From positions 21,342 to 78,996 of the forward strand of contig JH994098.1 in NCBI GenBank assembly GCA_000316135.1: a stretch of DNA of 57,655 bases, in the 5' to 3' direction. The position numbers and the translations under genes were made by a program. Positions within the stretch are counted from its first letter, which is position 1, and every line of letters starts with the position of its first letter. The notes under the pieces were generated by a model. That model did not search any database. It worked only from the letters and a program-made list of their open reading frames with translations, and was not told the origin of the DNA. This DNA comes from Trachipleistophora hominis (taxonomy: Eukaryota; Microsporidia; Pleistophoridae). Positions 48,541-57,312 of the stretch are shown piece by piece.

Positions 48541-49091
48541 GGACAAATTGTTGCTGTGACTTTGAAGTTAAAAACATTATTTTAGCAGCAATTCAAAAAT
48601 AACACAATAAAAATGACAGCGGATACATTTAAAATTGTATTTTTGTACTAGGTTTGTAAATCTTTTGTTAAGTTTAACTCATGTACTGTGGGTGGTATTA
48701 TACTGTACACTAAATATTTACACCGTTTACTCCGTACTAAATAATGTATTTACGAACTGTCCACCAACTCTAGCGATTCCTCAAACATCAAAATAGTCGT
48801 AAAATATGAAACATAACGATATTTTGATAATTTTCATACTTTATTTTACAATCACGTCATTACATCAGTAAAGGAAATAAACACATAATAAAAATTTTTA
48901 ACATCCTATCTTTAATAAAAATAGAATCTGTGAGAATAAACTGATCGACCATAAGGACCATCTTTTTCTAAAGCAGTGCACTGTACACCTTCATTCTTTT
49001 GTTGTGGTTATTTCTTTCAACTAAGCGTCTTTATTTACTTTCATTACCTTATATTGTACCGTAGTTACTTCTAAATAGAAAATTTATAAAA

Positions 49092-49184
49092 TTTTTTAAC
49101 TAAAAGTCATTTTAATTATCTCTTTCATATACATTACCTAACCATACACACTTTACTGATCCACTGACCATGGCCACCAGCCTA
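49092..49184 (-). repeat. Dispersed repeat R, copy missing far end
   Basis: T-run, AACTAAAAGTCATTTTAATT, CCTAACCATACACACTTTAC, GACCATGGCCACCAGCCT. Confidence 0.65.
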
Positions 49185-49389
49185 AAAATTTTTAAAGTAA
49201 CAACAAAGTTCGTTTAATACTAAAAATTAATGATACTGTACCGGTAACACGATACACAGCTCAGCATTCCACAGCTAACCATGATAAATTATCCTGCCAC
49301 AGATAACCATAGGATAAAAAAGATGTACCACGAACATCAGCAATAGCCCATCTCAACATGTAAATAATACAGCCATCTTTAATCATTCA

Positions 49390-51009
49390 TTACTTCATAC
49401 TCTCCATGTACTCCAAGTCCTCATCAATAATGCTAATCAACTTCATGTTCTCATTAATAATCCCTGCAATCTCATCCTCGATATTCTTCTGCTGCATCAC
49501 GCCGTCCATAAACTCATCGTAGCACTGCTCGAGCTCATTCAAATATTTCACGCTGTCATCAATTTTCATTGATTCAAGCCACTTGAAAAGGAACTCAACA
49601 TTCTCTTCAAGCTCATTTATTTTGTCCTCCTCGGCTTTCAGCCGATCTAACAGCTTAACATAAGTGTTGCGTGCCCTTATTATCTTCTCGTCCTGCGCGA
49701 ACACTTCCTCGGCCTTCTTTTTAAAGAATTTAACGTCTTTTTCTAGCTCAGCACTGATTTCTGTCAAAATTTCGTTGAAAGATTTCTGTCGAAAATTAAG
49801 AGGAACGCTTGTTATATCGACATAAGAATTGCCGTCCACCGCTTCGCTTGTTGTACTGGCGGGTACGTTCACGGATGGCTGTGCTATTGCTGAAGTCTCC
49901 TGTTTTGTGTTTGGCTGTGTTACAACGGGTTTTGCCGGCGAAAATACGTTGGTAAAGGCCGCATTCGCGGCAGATGAGTCTTTAGATTCAGGAAAAGATG
50001 CACCGATAGTTCCTGGCTTTGTGGTTGTTTCGCCGTATGTACTGATAGGCTGGGGAGCAGCAACACCAAATGGACCACTGGTCGCAGGTTGTTGAGCAAC
50101 GTTACCAATGGTTTGTCCACCCATTGTTCCGGTGATAGAACTTGCAGTTGCAGGTTGAGCCGGTCCAGAAATCGTTGTACCCGCGATACCTTGCGTATTA
50201 TACGGGGCCACGCCCTGCTGGGCACCAAACGAGGCAGCGCCTGCCGTATTCTGCGGAGTACTTCCAAATAATGAACCGCCCGGTACAGTTGCCTGTGGCT
50301 GAGCACTAAACAAATTGGTTGTGCCTACGCTCGGCTGTGTCTTAAAAAGAGTCGTTCCGGCATCGTTTTGATTCGGCGTACTAAACAGTCCTGCGGTGCT
50401 CTGCTGCTGCGTGTTCGTCTGTGGCATGCTAAATGGACCGGTATTGAGACCGCTACTCGTACCTGCACTCTGATTGGCTGTCTGAGTGCCAAACAATCCG
50501 CCCGTGGTCTGACCAGTGCCAGTACCCGCATTAGCCGCCTGAGTACCAAACAATCCGCCCGTGGTCTGACCAGTGCCAGTACCCGTATTGGCCGCCTGAG
50601 TGCCAAACAACCCGCCCGTAGTCTGACCGGCACCAGTACCCGTATTGCCAAAGAGAGAGCCGCTCGTATTTGCAGCATTAGACAAGCCAAACGAGCCCGG
50701 CCCCCCAATACCACTTGAACCGGTAGCTGGTGCAGTAAACAGCCCGCCAGTCTGTCCTACGTTAGTGCTCGGCATAGGTCCCTGATTGTTCATAAAACCG
50801 GTGCCCGTGTTCGTTTGCGACCCGAATCCAGGACCAGTGCCAAATAAACCGCCACTCGTACCGCCCTGCGCACCCCCAAAACTACCCGTGTTAGTGAACA
50901 GTCCGGTGTTGTTGTCCTTGTTGCCCGTTCCTAATGAAAACCGCTGGTTCTGCTGCTGATTGTTGGGAAACAGATTGAAGAACGTGTCCTTCTTGTCGTT
51001 ATTTTGCAT
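49390..51009 (-). CDS. NSP1: NSP1/Nup62 FG-nucleoporin, 539 aa
   Basis: Central-channel nucleoporin. Residues 1-380 are Gly/Thr/Gln/Asn-rich with many GLFG and SLFG repeats, including three near-identical 18-residue units around GGLFGTQ. Residues about 390-539 form a coiled coil that fits the Nsp1/Nup62 C-terminal domain (KSFNEILTEISAELEKDVKFF at its start, SIIDEDLEYMESM at its end). That domain normally binds Nup57/Nup54 and Nup49/Nup58. The open frame starts at GTG 51024; ATG 51009, with CCCC 7-10 bases upstream, is preferred. Oddity: the repeats are GLFG type rather than the FxFG type expected for Nsp1. Confidence 0.88.
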   Translation of the reverse strand: MQNNDKKDTFFNLFPNNQQQNQRFSLGTGNKDNNTGLFTNTGSFGGAQGGTSGGLFGTGPGFGSQTNTGTGFMNNQGPMPSTNVGQTGGLFTAPATGSSGIGGPGSFGLSNAANTSGSLFGNTGTGAGQTTGGLFGTQAANTGTGTGQTTGGLFGTQAANAGTGTGQTTGGLFGTQTANQSAGTSSGLNTGPFSMPQTNTQQQSTAGLFSTPNQNDAGTTLFKTQPSVGTTNLFSAQPQATVPGGSLFGSTPQNTAGAASFGAQQGVAPYNTQGIAGTTISGPAQPATASSITGTMGGQTIGNVAQQPATSGPFGVAAPQPISTYGETTTKPGTIGASFPESKDSSAANAAFTNVFSPAKPVVTQPNTKQETSAIAQPSVNVPASTTSEAVDGNSYVDITSVPLNFRQKSFNEILTEISAELEKDVKFFKKKAEEVFAQDEKIIRARNTYVKLLDRLKAEEDKINELEENVEFLFKWLESMKIDDSVKYLNELEQCYDEFMDGVMQQKNIEDEIAGIINENMKLISIIDEDLEYMESMK

Positions 51010-51015
51010 ATTAAA

Positions 51016-51019
51016 GGGG
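51016..51019 (-). promoter_or_regulatory. C-run start motif of NSP1
   Basis: CCCC on minus 7-10 bases before ATG 51009; supports that ATG over GTG 51024. Confidence 0.6.
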
Positions 51020-52133
51020 CTCACGTACGAAAATGTTTTTTTGTTTGGTGATGATATGAATTGACCGCGATAATTTTCAGCGTATTTTATTAAAATTAAG
51101 CATTTCTGATAATCTGAGCTGATAATGACCTTTAATGTGAGTGCAGGACACGCTTATTTCCTGATTGTATAAAAAGATCGTTGAACGTGTATGACATGAA
51201 ACGAAAGTAGATAAAAACTCTTTTGGTTTTAAAAACGCTATTAACAGCAGTACCACTAATTTTATTATTTTTCCTCCTTTTCGTCTTCCAAACGATAAAG
51301 CCTTTAAATGATGAAACGGACCAAGACAGCCTTAAGAAATAGAAAGGGGAGCTTTAAGATTAGAAGTATAAAAATAATTTTTACTACGTTTACAGCACTT
51401 CATTCATAAGGCTCTGCAACGTTACCATGGAGTGGTATTTAAATATATTTTAATGTTTTGTATCATTATATAAGAAGACATACCTGCATCATATACCAGC
51501 ATCTATAACACTTACTTTATCTACCTGTGTATATGTTTAGAAAAGACGTTCAAACTGATTTATTATATTCTAGAGAGCCTTTAATAAATTAACGTAAACT
51601 AGACCATCAAATCATTTCATAAGTCGTTAATTAGAGGGTAACATTTTCATATCAATTACGTAGATTAATTATTAATTTTGTAATATAAATCGTATAATGA
51701 TCAGCAGTAACTACCTGTAAATTATCGATTATCATCACACATGATTTAATTAAAGGTAAAAATGAATAATAAAGAGGATTGAGGCGGCAATACGATGAAC
51801 AATGATTAGAATAGCAAATATGTCTTAAAGAATTGTGGTTATGGCGGTTTATGAAGTTAATACGTAGAGAAGGTAAATAAAGAGAAGATAAATGAAGATA
51901 TGACCGGAAAGAAAATGCTAAGAAAGTGCAAAGCTTAACAGAGAAAATAAAAAAGATGATCGTTTAGTACCATCATGGTATAGAGGAAGATTGACGAGCA
52001 CATGCATGTTAAAGATGAAGTTATAAAAGATAATAAAGACGTGTTTCATTCTAATAAAGATGCAAATTACAAAGTAAAAACGAATTGTAAATAGAAAGAT
52101 AATAAATGAAAATGACGATGGGTGAAAAAAGAA
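51020..52133. other. Divergent intergenic 1.1 kb
   Basis: Between NSP1 (-) and the Myb factor (+). From about 51750 the plus strand is purine-rich. No gene or repeat recognised. Confidence 0.5.
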
Positions 52134-53663
52134 ATGGGGCGAAAGTGGAAGCGTAGTCGCAATGACGAATTGATGATAAACACTGCTGATAGATGTGAAG
52201 AACTCCCGGAAAACGTAAACAAGGATAATCGTAAAGAGGAAAACGGTGCTTTAAGGGGTATTACGCACGTGGAGAGTGTAAATGATACATCAACTGATAT
52301 AACTAAGGACGATGAAGACATCAAAGATCTGCTGAGCAGGATAAAGAAAGGAGTAGAAGAACGGGAGAGTGCAAGACCGATAAAATTAAATAAATTTGGA
52401 ATCGACAAACCTTCTGTTGACGAGAAATTAATGACGGACACAGAGCTAACAGTACTGGACAGGAGGATGAAGGCGTATTACAGGCAATTAAACGAGATTG
52501 ACAAAGCAAAATATCAGCGACTGGGTGATCATTTTATCAGAGGATCTCAAATACGCAGTCTGCTAAAAGACAGCAACATCGTTTTGAAAATTGGGCCTTT
52601 TAACGCCGAAGAACAGAAAATACTCAAACATAAAGTGAACGAGTACCTACGAAACAGAAATTTAACAATAGAGTACCTGCAAGAAAGGATATTAAAAGGA
52701 GATGATACTGCTTTCATGAACGATATCTCCAAATACGTGTGTTCTTTTATGCCATTTCGAGTGTATCACGTGGTTCATTTGGGAATATTCTACTACTACC
52801 ATCCGTATGCAAACAAGGTGTTCACTTTGCAAGATGATCTGGAACTTATGCAGCTGTACAAGATTATTGGTCCACATTGGGAGAAAATATCTAAAGAAAT
52901 GCTGAGCACACGTTTTAGGGTCCACCGGAAGTTTTTGGCGATGCAGAATTTGAAAAGATTGAAGAGCTGTGAGGGCGACTTTTACAATGAGTATTTGAAA
53001 ACGAGAAATATTGAAAAGGTTGCTAAAATGTACAATACGAAATACGGTTACGTGCGAAAGAAGATTACCGAAGAGATTGCAAGGGTGTATATGAACAAGT
53101 GGGATGATTATTGTGATTTTGTGGTTGCTGTGCTTGTACTTAAATATAATCATTATTGTGGAATAAATAGAGTTGGGAAGATATTTAAAGTACTGGATAG
53201 GATAGTTGAGGAATACACCTTGGAAGAAACGGTAAAAACATCGGATGAGTTAGAAAAGGAGGCTAATGCTAAGGGTTTTGGAGAACAGAATGAGAATAGT
53301 AACGATGGTGGCCAAAAACATACTAAAAAGAAACAAAAGGATAACTACAAAAGTGCGAAATTATGTTATGAGAAAATTATACTCAAAAACGAAACGATAA
53401 AGGCCAAGATTGAGCGTTTCTTCACGTTAAATATGGATTTCAACGTAGAAATACACGAGAATGACATTTTTTGGTTAAGTGTAAGAGATGAATTCAATGA
53501 CAAACATTCGGAGAACATAGTAAATATTGAACCGGCTATTATTCGCTCTAAATTCTGCATACTTTGCAAGAAGAGCAACATCGTGTATTATAAGAACCTG
53601 CTTGATTACACAAAGACTAAAGCATTATCCCTTATACATGAGAAACTGATTGCTAGGCTTTAG
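52134..53663 (+). CDS. Reb1/TTF-I-like Myb DNA-binding protein, 509 aa
   Basis: Charged N-terminal third, then two adjacent Myb-like modules. The first (about 153-220) starts IGPFNAEEQKILKHKVNEYL and continues NLTIEYLQERI and FMPFRVYHVVHLGIFYYYHP. The second (about 227-272) is KVFTLQDDLELMQLYKIIGPHWEKIS then STRFRVHRKFL. This arrangement, with a long first helix and HP between the modules, is that of Reb1/TTF-I/DMTF1, which bind rDNA terminators and promoter boundaries. The usual third Trp of some helices is replaced, so specificity may differ. The remaining C-terminal region (from 280) is Lys-rich with FCILCKKSN near 480. The open frame starts at GTG 52122; ATG 52134 is taken, with GGG about 12-14 bases upstream. 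Confidence 0.75.
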   Translation: MGRKWKRSRNDELMINTADRCEELPENVNKDNRKEENGALRGITHVESVNDTSTDITKDDEDIKDLLSRIKKGVEERESARPIKLNKFGIDKPSVDEKLMTDTELTVLDRRMKAYYRQLNEIDKAKYQRLGDHFIRGSQIRSLLKDSNIVLKIGPFNAEEQKILKHKVNEYLRNRNLTIEYLQERILKGDDTAFMNDISKYVCSFMPFRVYHVVHLGIFYYYHPYANKVFTLQDDLELMQLYKIIGPHWEKISKEMLSTRFRVHRKFLAMQNLKRLKSCEGDFYNEYLKTRNIEKVAKMYNTKYGYVRKKITEEIARVYMNKWDDYCDFVVAVLVLKYNHYCGINRVGKIFKVLDRIVEEYTLEETVKTSDELEKEANAKGFGEQNENSNDGGQKHTKKKQKDNYKSAKLCYEKIILKNETIKAKIERFFTLNMDFNVEIHENDIFWLSVRDEFNDKHSENIVNIEPAIIRSKFCILCKKSNIVYYKNLLDYTKTKALSLIHEKLIARL

Positions 53664-55500
53664 GTCATATCAAAAAGGTATTTCTAAATATTAGAAACTT
53701 TTGATTATCTATAAACGTAAGAGAAGGTTGTACTTGTAGATGCCATTCATGGGTATGAAGTGATAACTGTTCAGTTAGTCTGCTGAATGGATGAATTGTT
53801 GTTCGAAAAATAAAAACTGTTAGTTGTATCCATTTGTAGAACTGAAAAGTACAAATTTAACAAACAAATTGTTTTTTCTGAATCACTTGTTTAAATATAT
53901 TAGAAATTGTGATAACCACTCCAAAATCGGTTCATTAGCCTTTTACCTCAGAATGCAAAATTTGGGTGATATTGTAAGCTGACACATCGATAGTTTTGTG
54001 AATCACGAATTTATAGGGTTACCATAATTTTGTTATAGGTTAGAAAGAAGATTGTCATGGTTAGCGATTACGAGAAATCATTTTAAAAATTCATCACTTA
54101 AAATTAACATGACCACTTTCAATAACAATGTTTTATGCCTAGTTCAATTAAATAGGATATCGGAAAGTTTAAAACCATAGTATCGTTCGTTATATTTTAA
54201 TATTATAACTTTTTATACCTAGTGATAGTTTTTTGAGTCATCACTTTTGGCCTGCATCTTGTTTACTTTTTATTTAAACTGTGAGTATAATTTCATTGTT
54301 TCTAGTTTAGTATCCTAAATCATGATCTTCTATTAAAAATAATTTTTATTTTCGCTTTGCTAGTTTAAACCATTTAGTTATTTTTTACACAAAAATTTGT
54401 TTAATTGTTCACTAGATTTTTCCAGCATACCTATTTGGCTGAGACATGTTATAAGATAAAACGTATCTATTCATGTGATTAAATAGAAGAGATTGTCCCT
54501 GGCCGAACGTACCTAAATTAAACTAATTAGTACTTTATAAACGGCATATCCAGTGCATACACCGCTTATCAGATGCGTTTCATGTGTTATTTTTGAATGT
54601 AAAGTGTCATAAACGAATACTTTAATTGTATTCTATGTTGTAACTAGGAAGTGTTCAATTATCTTCGCCTATTAATAAACGCTGAAGTAAAACATCCAAA
54701 ATAACTATTCGTACAAACCATTCAATTATCAAACGATATATTGTATTATATGGTGATAAAATGGAAGTTTATTTACTGAAATCATAGTTATTACTCTGCA
54801 GCTATGACCAATTGTTTTTAATTCTCAACTATAGTAGATATCATTAGATATCGACGTATATGTTAGCAGTTACAAATATCTTACGTACACAAGAAAATTC
54901 ATACTAATTGAAAGCCGCATGTTAATTGTTGGAAATGACAGAGATAACTTTAACACAAATAATGAGCTGGGTAATAACGAAGAGAAGCCTAAAATATGGA
55001 ATTAAGTATATGTGTTTAAAACTATCGTTTTCAAAACTGTTACCTTCTCATGTCAACAATAAGTAACATGTTATTATTGAACAAAGATGATTTGAAAAAA
55101 TTTTTTATTTAGGTTATTTGTTCTATTTTCTTAACCTCCAACAGTATTCGTATTAAAAACTCTCTGATGAACAACGCCTAATAAATTTGTACGTAGAAAT
55201 TACCTTAAATACGAGAACCAAAGTATTTATTGTATATAAGCTGCTTATAAGATTGTATATAATCTTTTTCAGTATTCACATTTTCCGAAATTAACAGTGT
55301 AAGAACCAAAAATTCTTCCAATACTATTTTTAAATGGCGATATAAATTTTGATGATTTTTTACAAACTAGTTGTATAAAAATGGCGTTGTTCATTGTATA
55401 TTTCAGGTTCTCGCTGATATCCCAAGCATTCGAAAGTTTATTTTTAGGGTATCCATGTCAAAATAAAAAGCTGGATGTACAAAAGTAATCATCATCACAA

Positions 55501-55648
55501 TAACAAAAAGACAATTCTCAAGCTGATAGGTTAATTCGAGAAAAAAGTACAAAAAAAATATTTCATCTTTTCGTTACTATTGATAAGTTATATGTTGTTA
55601 TTTAATTCCGATATTCCTAAATTCATTTAGCGGTCATTTGTGACGATT
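55501..55648 (-). repeat. Dispersed repeat R-prime copy
   Basis: The reverse complement matches 26832-26990: CAAATGACCGCTAAATGAAT at one end; TTTTTTCTCGAATTAACCTA, TCAGCTTGAGAATTGTCTTT at the other. Confidence 0.65.
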
Positions 55649-55823
55649 TTTAGTGAAAATGTTATCATCAGGTGAAAATTAATTTTTTATATCCTGATGA
55701 GAAGTTCAAACGACGGGAAAATGGTTGAGTTAAAATAAAATAAAGAACAAGGAGGATGAGTCCTATTGAAGGCATTCCGATTTACATTTTTGTTTTATAA
55801 ACTGAATGGTACGATTAGTATAT

Positions 55824-55850
55824 GTTAATTAATTAATTAATTAATTAATA
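55824..55850 (+). repeat. TTAA microsatellite
   Basis: Six or more uninterrupted TTAA units. Confidence 0.9.
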
Positions 55851-55959
55851 TTTTTTCGGTTGATTGAGCTTCACCACAATATCATGAGTAGAGAATGTTG
55901 TAATTTTTATAAATGATCTACTACTAGTTGTAAAACGACTTATATGACAACAAATAGCT

Positions 55960-56097
55960 ATGTTTGGCTCCTGCGGACTAGATGAGTGCTTGTGTTGTTT
56001 AATGTATGGCCCGGTAATAAAAGCTTTTTTAGAAAAAAGAGATAAATTTATTCGATCAATCCAACAGATTAAGAATGCAAAGCCTTACTATCAGCCT
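55960..56097 (+). pseudogene. 5' fragment of a gene cut by a GC-rich insertion
   Basis: ATG frame of about 46 codons (MFGSCGLDECLCCLMYGPV at the start, Lys/Ile-rich after) in normal A+T-rich sequence, running into the G+C-rich element at 56098, where the frame continues only by chance to 56418. Past the element, 56940-57031 (+) has a short open acidic frame (FIIFAVDNEEAGDDLNDDDN, then a stop) that could be the separated remainder. TATAT at about -20. Identity unknown. Confidence 0.35.
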
Positions 56098-56101
56098 GGG
56101 G

Positions 56102-56225
56102 TGGCAACAACCTCCATGTGGTCCCGGGTGGAAACGCGCGGTTATTCGCGCTGCGTGGCTAATGTTGCCAGCCGTTTTTTCGGCATAGAGTGGCCGGCCT
56201 CCTTTCTCAGCCGTTCACCCCGGAC
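56102..56225 (+). other. Interleaved helices at 5' end of the element
   Basis: Pairings read by eye: 56102-56109 with 56163-56170 (8 bp), 56121-56130 with 56216-56225 (9 of 10), a hairpin 56136-56140/56147-56151, and a hairpin 56171-56174/56181-56184. The order is that of a nested pseudoknot as in HDV-like ribozymes, but loop and junction core bases were not matched. Confidence 0.3.
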
Positions 56226-56890
56226 ATCCGTCGGGAAAGCCAGCGGTCTTAGGCCGGCCACTGTGTCGGTATCGCTGACCTTCGTGTCGGATCGGAGTCT
56301 GCCTTGTGGGGTGGCAGAGCCGACTGACCATTGGTCGGCAACACGCCCGGAATGCGGGCATCATATCCCCGAGTACAGCCAGATTCAAGGGAATACGAGC
56401 GACACTATTGTGCCGTAAGACCGTCCTGCCGATACAGGATGGCAAAGAAGCCTGCCATGCAAGCACGTACCGTTTTTGTGTGGTCGAGGAGTGACACGCT
56501 TGCGTGTCACCAGGTTGTCAACGGCGTAAAGAAGTAGGTGTTGTCAGCGAAAATTTCCGCTCAGTAGACCCGAGGCCTACCTACAAGGCCTGTAATGTGC
56601 AAGGAGGTAGGTGATAGGCTGTAAGATATGCAGCTGAAGATGGAAGGAAGGCTTCATACCAAGATCAAAGTATGAGGCCTTGTGCAAAGTGTGTAATGTT
56701 AAACGTGTATACCCAAGGCAGGAGTAGCTTTGGGCGCTCCTAGGAGGGAGATGATCAGTATGTTGTCAGCATACTGCTGAAGTCCCTGTTGCGTTACGCG
56801 ACATACTTCGACTTACGTCCACGGTTCGCCGAACAAAACTCAGGTTTTGGTCATGTAGGACATGTTTGTTTGGTGAGATGTGCAGGATCT

Positions 56891-56940
56891 CCATGAACCG
56901 AAAGCCGGTGGCCATGGTTGAAGCCCTAACGGGCAGAAAA
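56891..56940 (+). repeat. Shared LINE/R tail (B half)
   Basis: CTCCATGAACCGAAAGCCGG and GTGGCCATGG match the B half of R in plus orientation; the A half is absent. Confidence 0.6.
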
Positions 56941-57312
56941 GAGATTTATTATTTTTGCTGTTGACAATGAGGAGGCAGGAGATGATTTAAACGATGATGA
57001 TAATAAGATGGAAGGTTGGTCACCATTTTTTTAAATGAAACTCTTTTAGTCGAAAAAAAATCATGTTCAGTAAATTTTACCCAGGAGTATAGTAATTAAA
57101 ATAAGTTGATCATGTGTTTCGGTTTTCTGGTTTGTAGGTATAGTATTTACAATTTTGTTGTTCTATCGTTTTTTCAAGCGACAGTGATAAAAACACTCAT
57201 CATGTTTGTTGAGCCGATACATGTTGAAACATAAAGGTTATTTATTTAAGTGATTAAATTGAGGTGGTTGGTTCCGAGCCAACAATATTAACGGCAACCT
57301 ATAAGATAACCG
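56941..57312. other. Short spacer before Helitron relic
   Basis: A+T-rich; contains the possible remainder of the interrupted gene at 56940-57031 and nothing else recognised. Confidence 0.4.

Larger units (their letters stand above)
48238..49389. other. Intergenic 1.15 kb with two R repeats
   Basis: R copies at 48450-48540 and 49092-49184, both minus-oriented and about 550 bases apart. No gene seen. Confidence 0.5.
53664..55959. other. Intergenic 2.3 kb with R-prime repeat
   Basis: No gene seen. An R A-half-like scrap lies at about 54381-54415 (weak), an R-prime copy at 55501-55648, and a TTAA microsatellite at 55824-55850. Confidence 0.5.
56098..56940 (+). mobile_element. GC-rich non-coding element sharing the LINE tail
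   Basis: About 840 bases with sharp composition borders on both sides. No long ATG frame with sensible protein. The last 50 bases (CTCCATGAACCGAAAGCCGG, TGGCCATGG, then GGGCAGAAAAG) match the tail of the LINE relic at 46325 and the B half of the R repeat; the 3' end is A-rich. The left 130 bases can form interleaved helices (see the separate entry), and a 9-bp hairpin with a 2-base loop is at 56491-56510. Best read as an internally deleted, non-autonomous derivative of the same retrotransposon: 5' and 3' ends without coding region. No target-site duplication was seen. Confidence 0.5.

Noticed and set aside
56098..56418. Continuation of the 55960 frame through the GC-rich element
   Set aside because: Composition changes abruptly at 56098 and the residues beyond look like random GC-rich translation.
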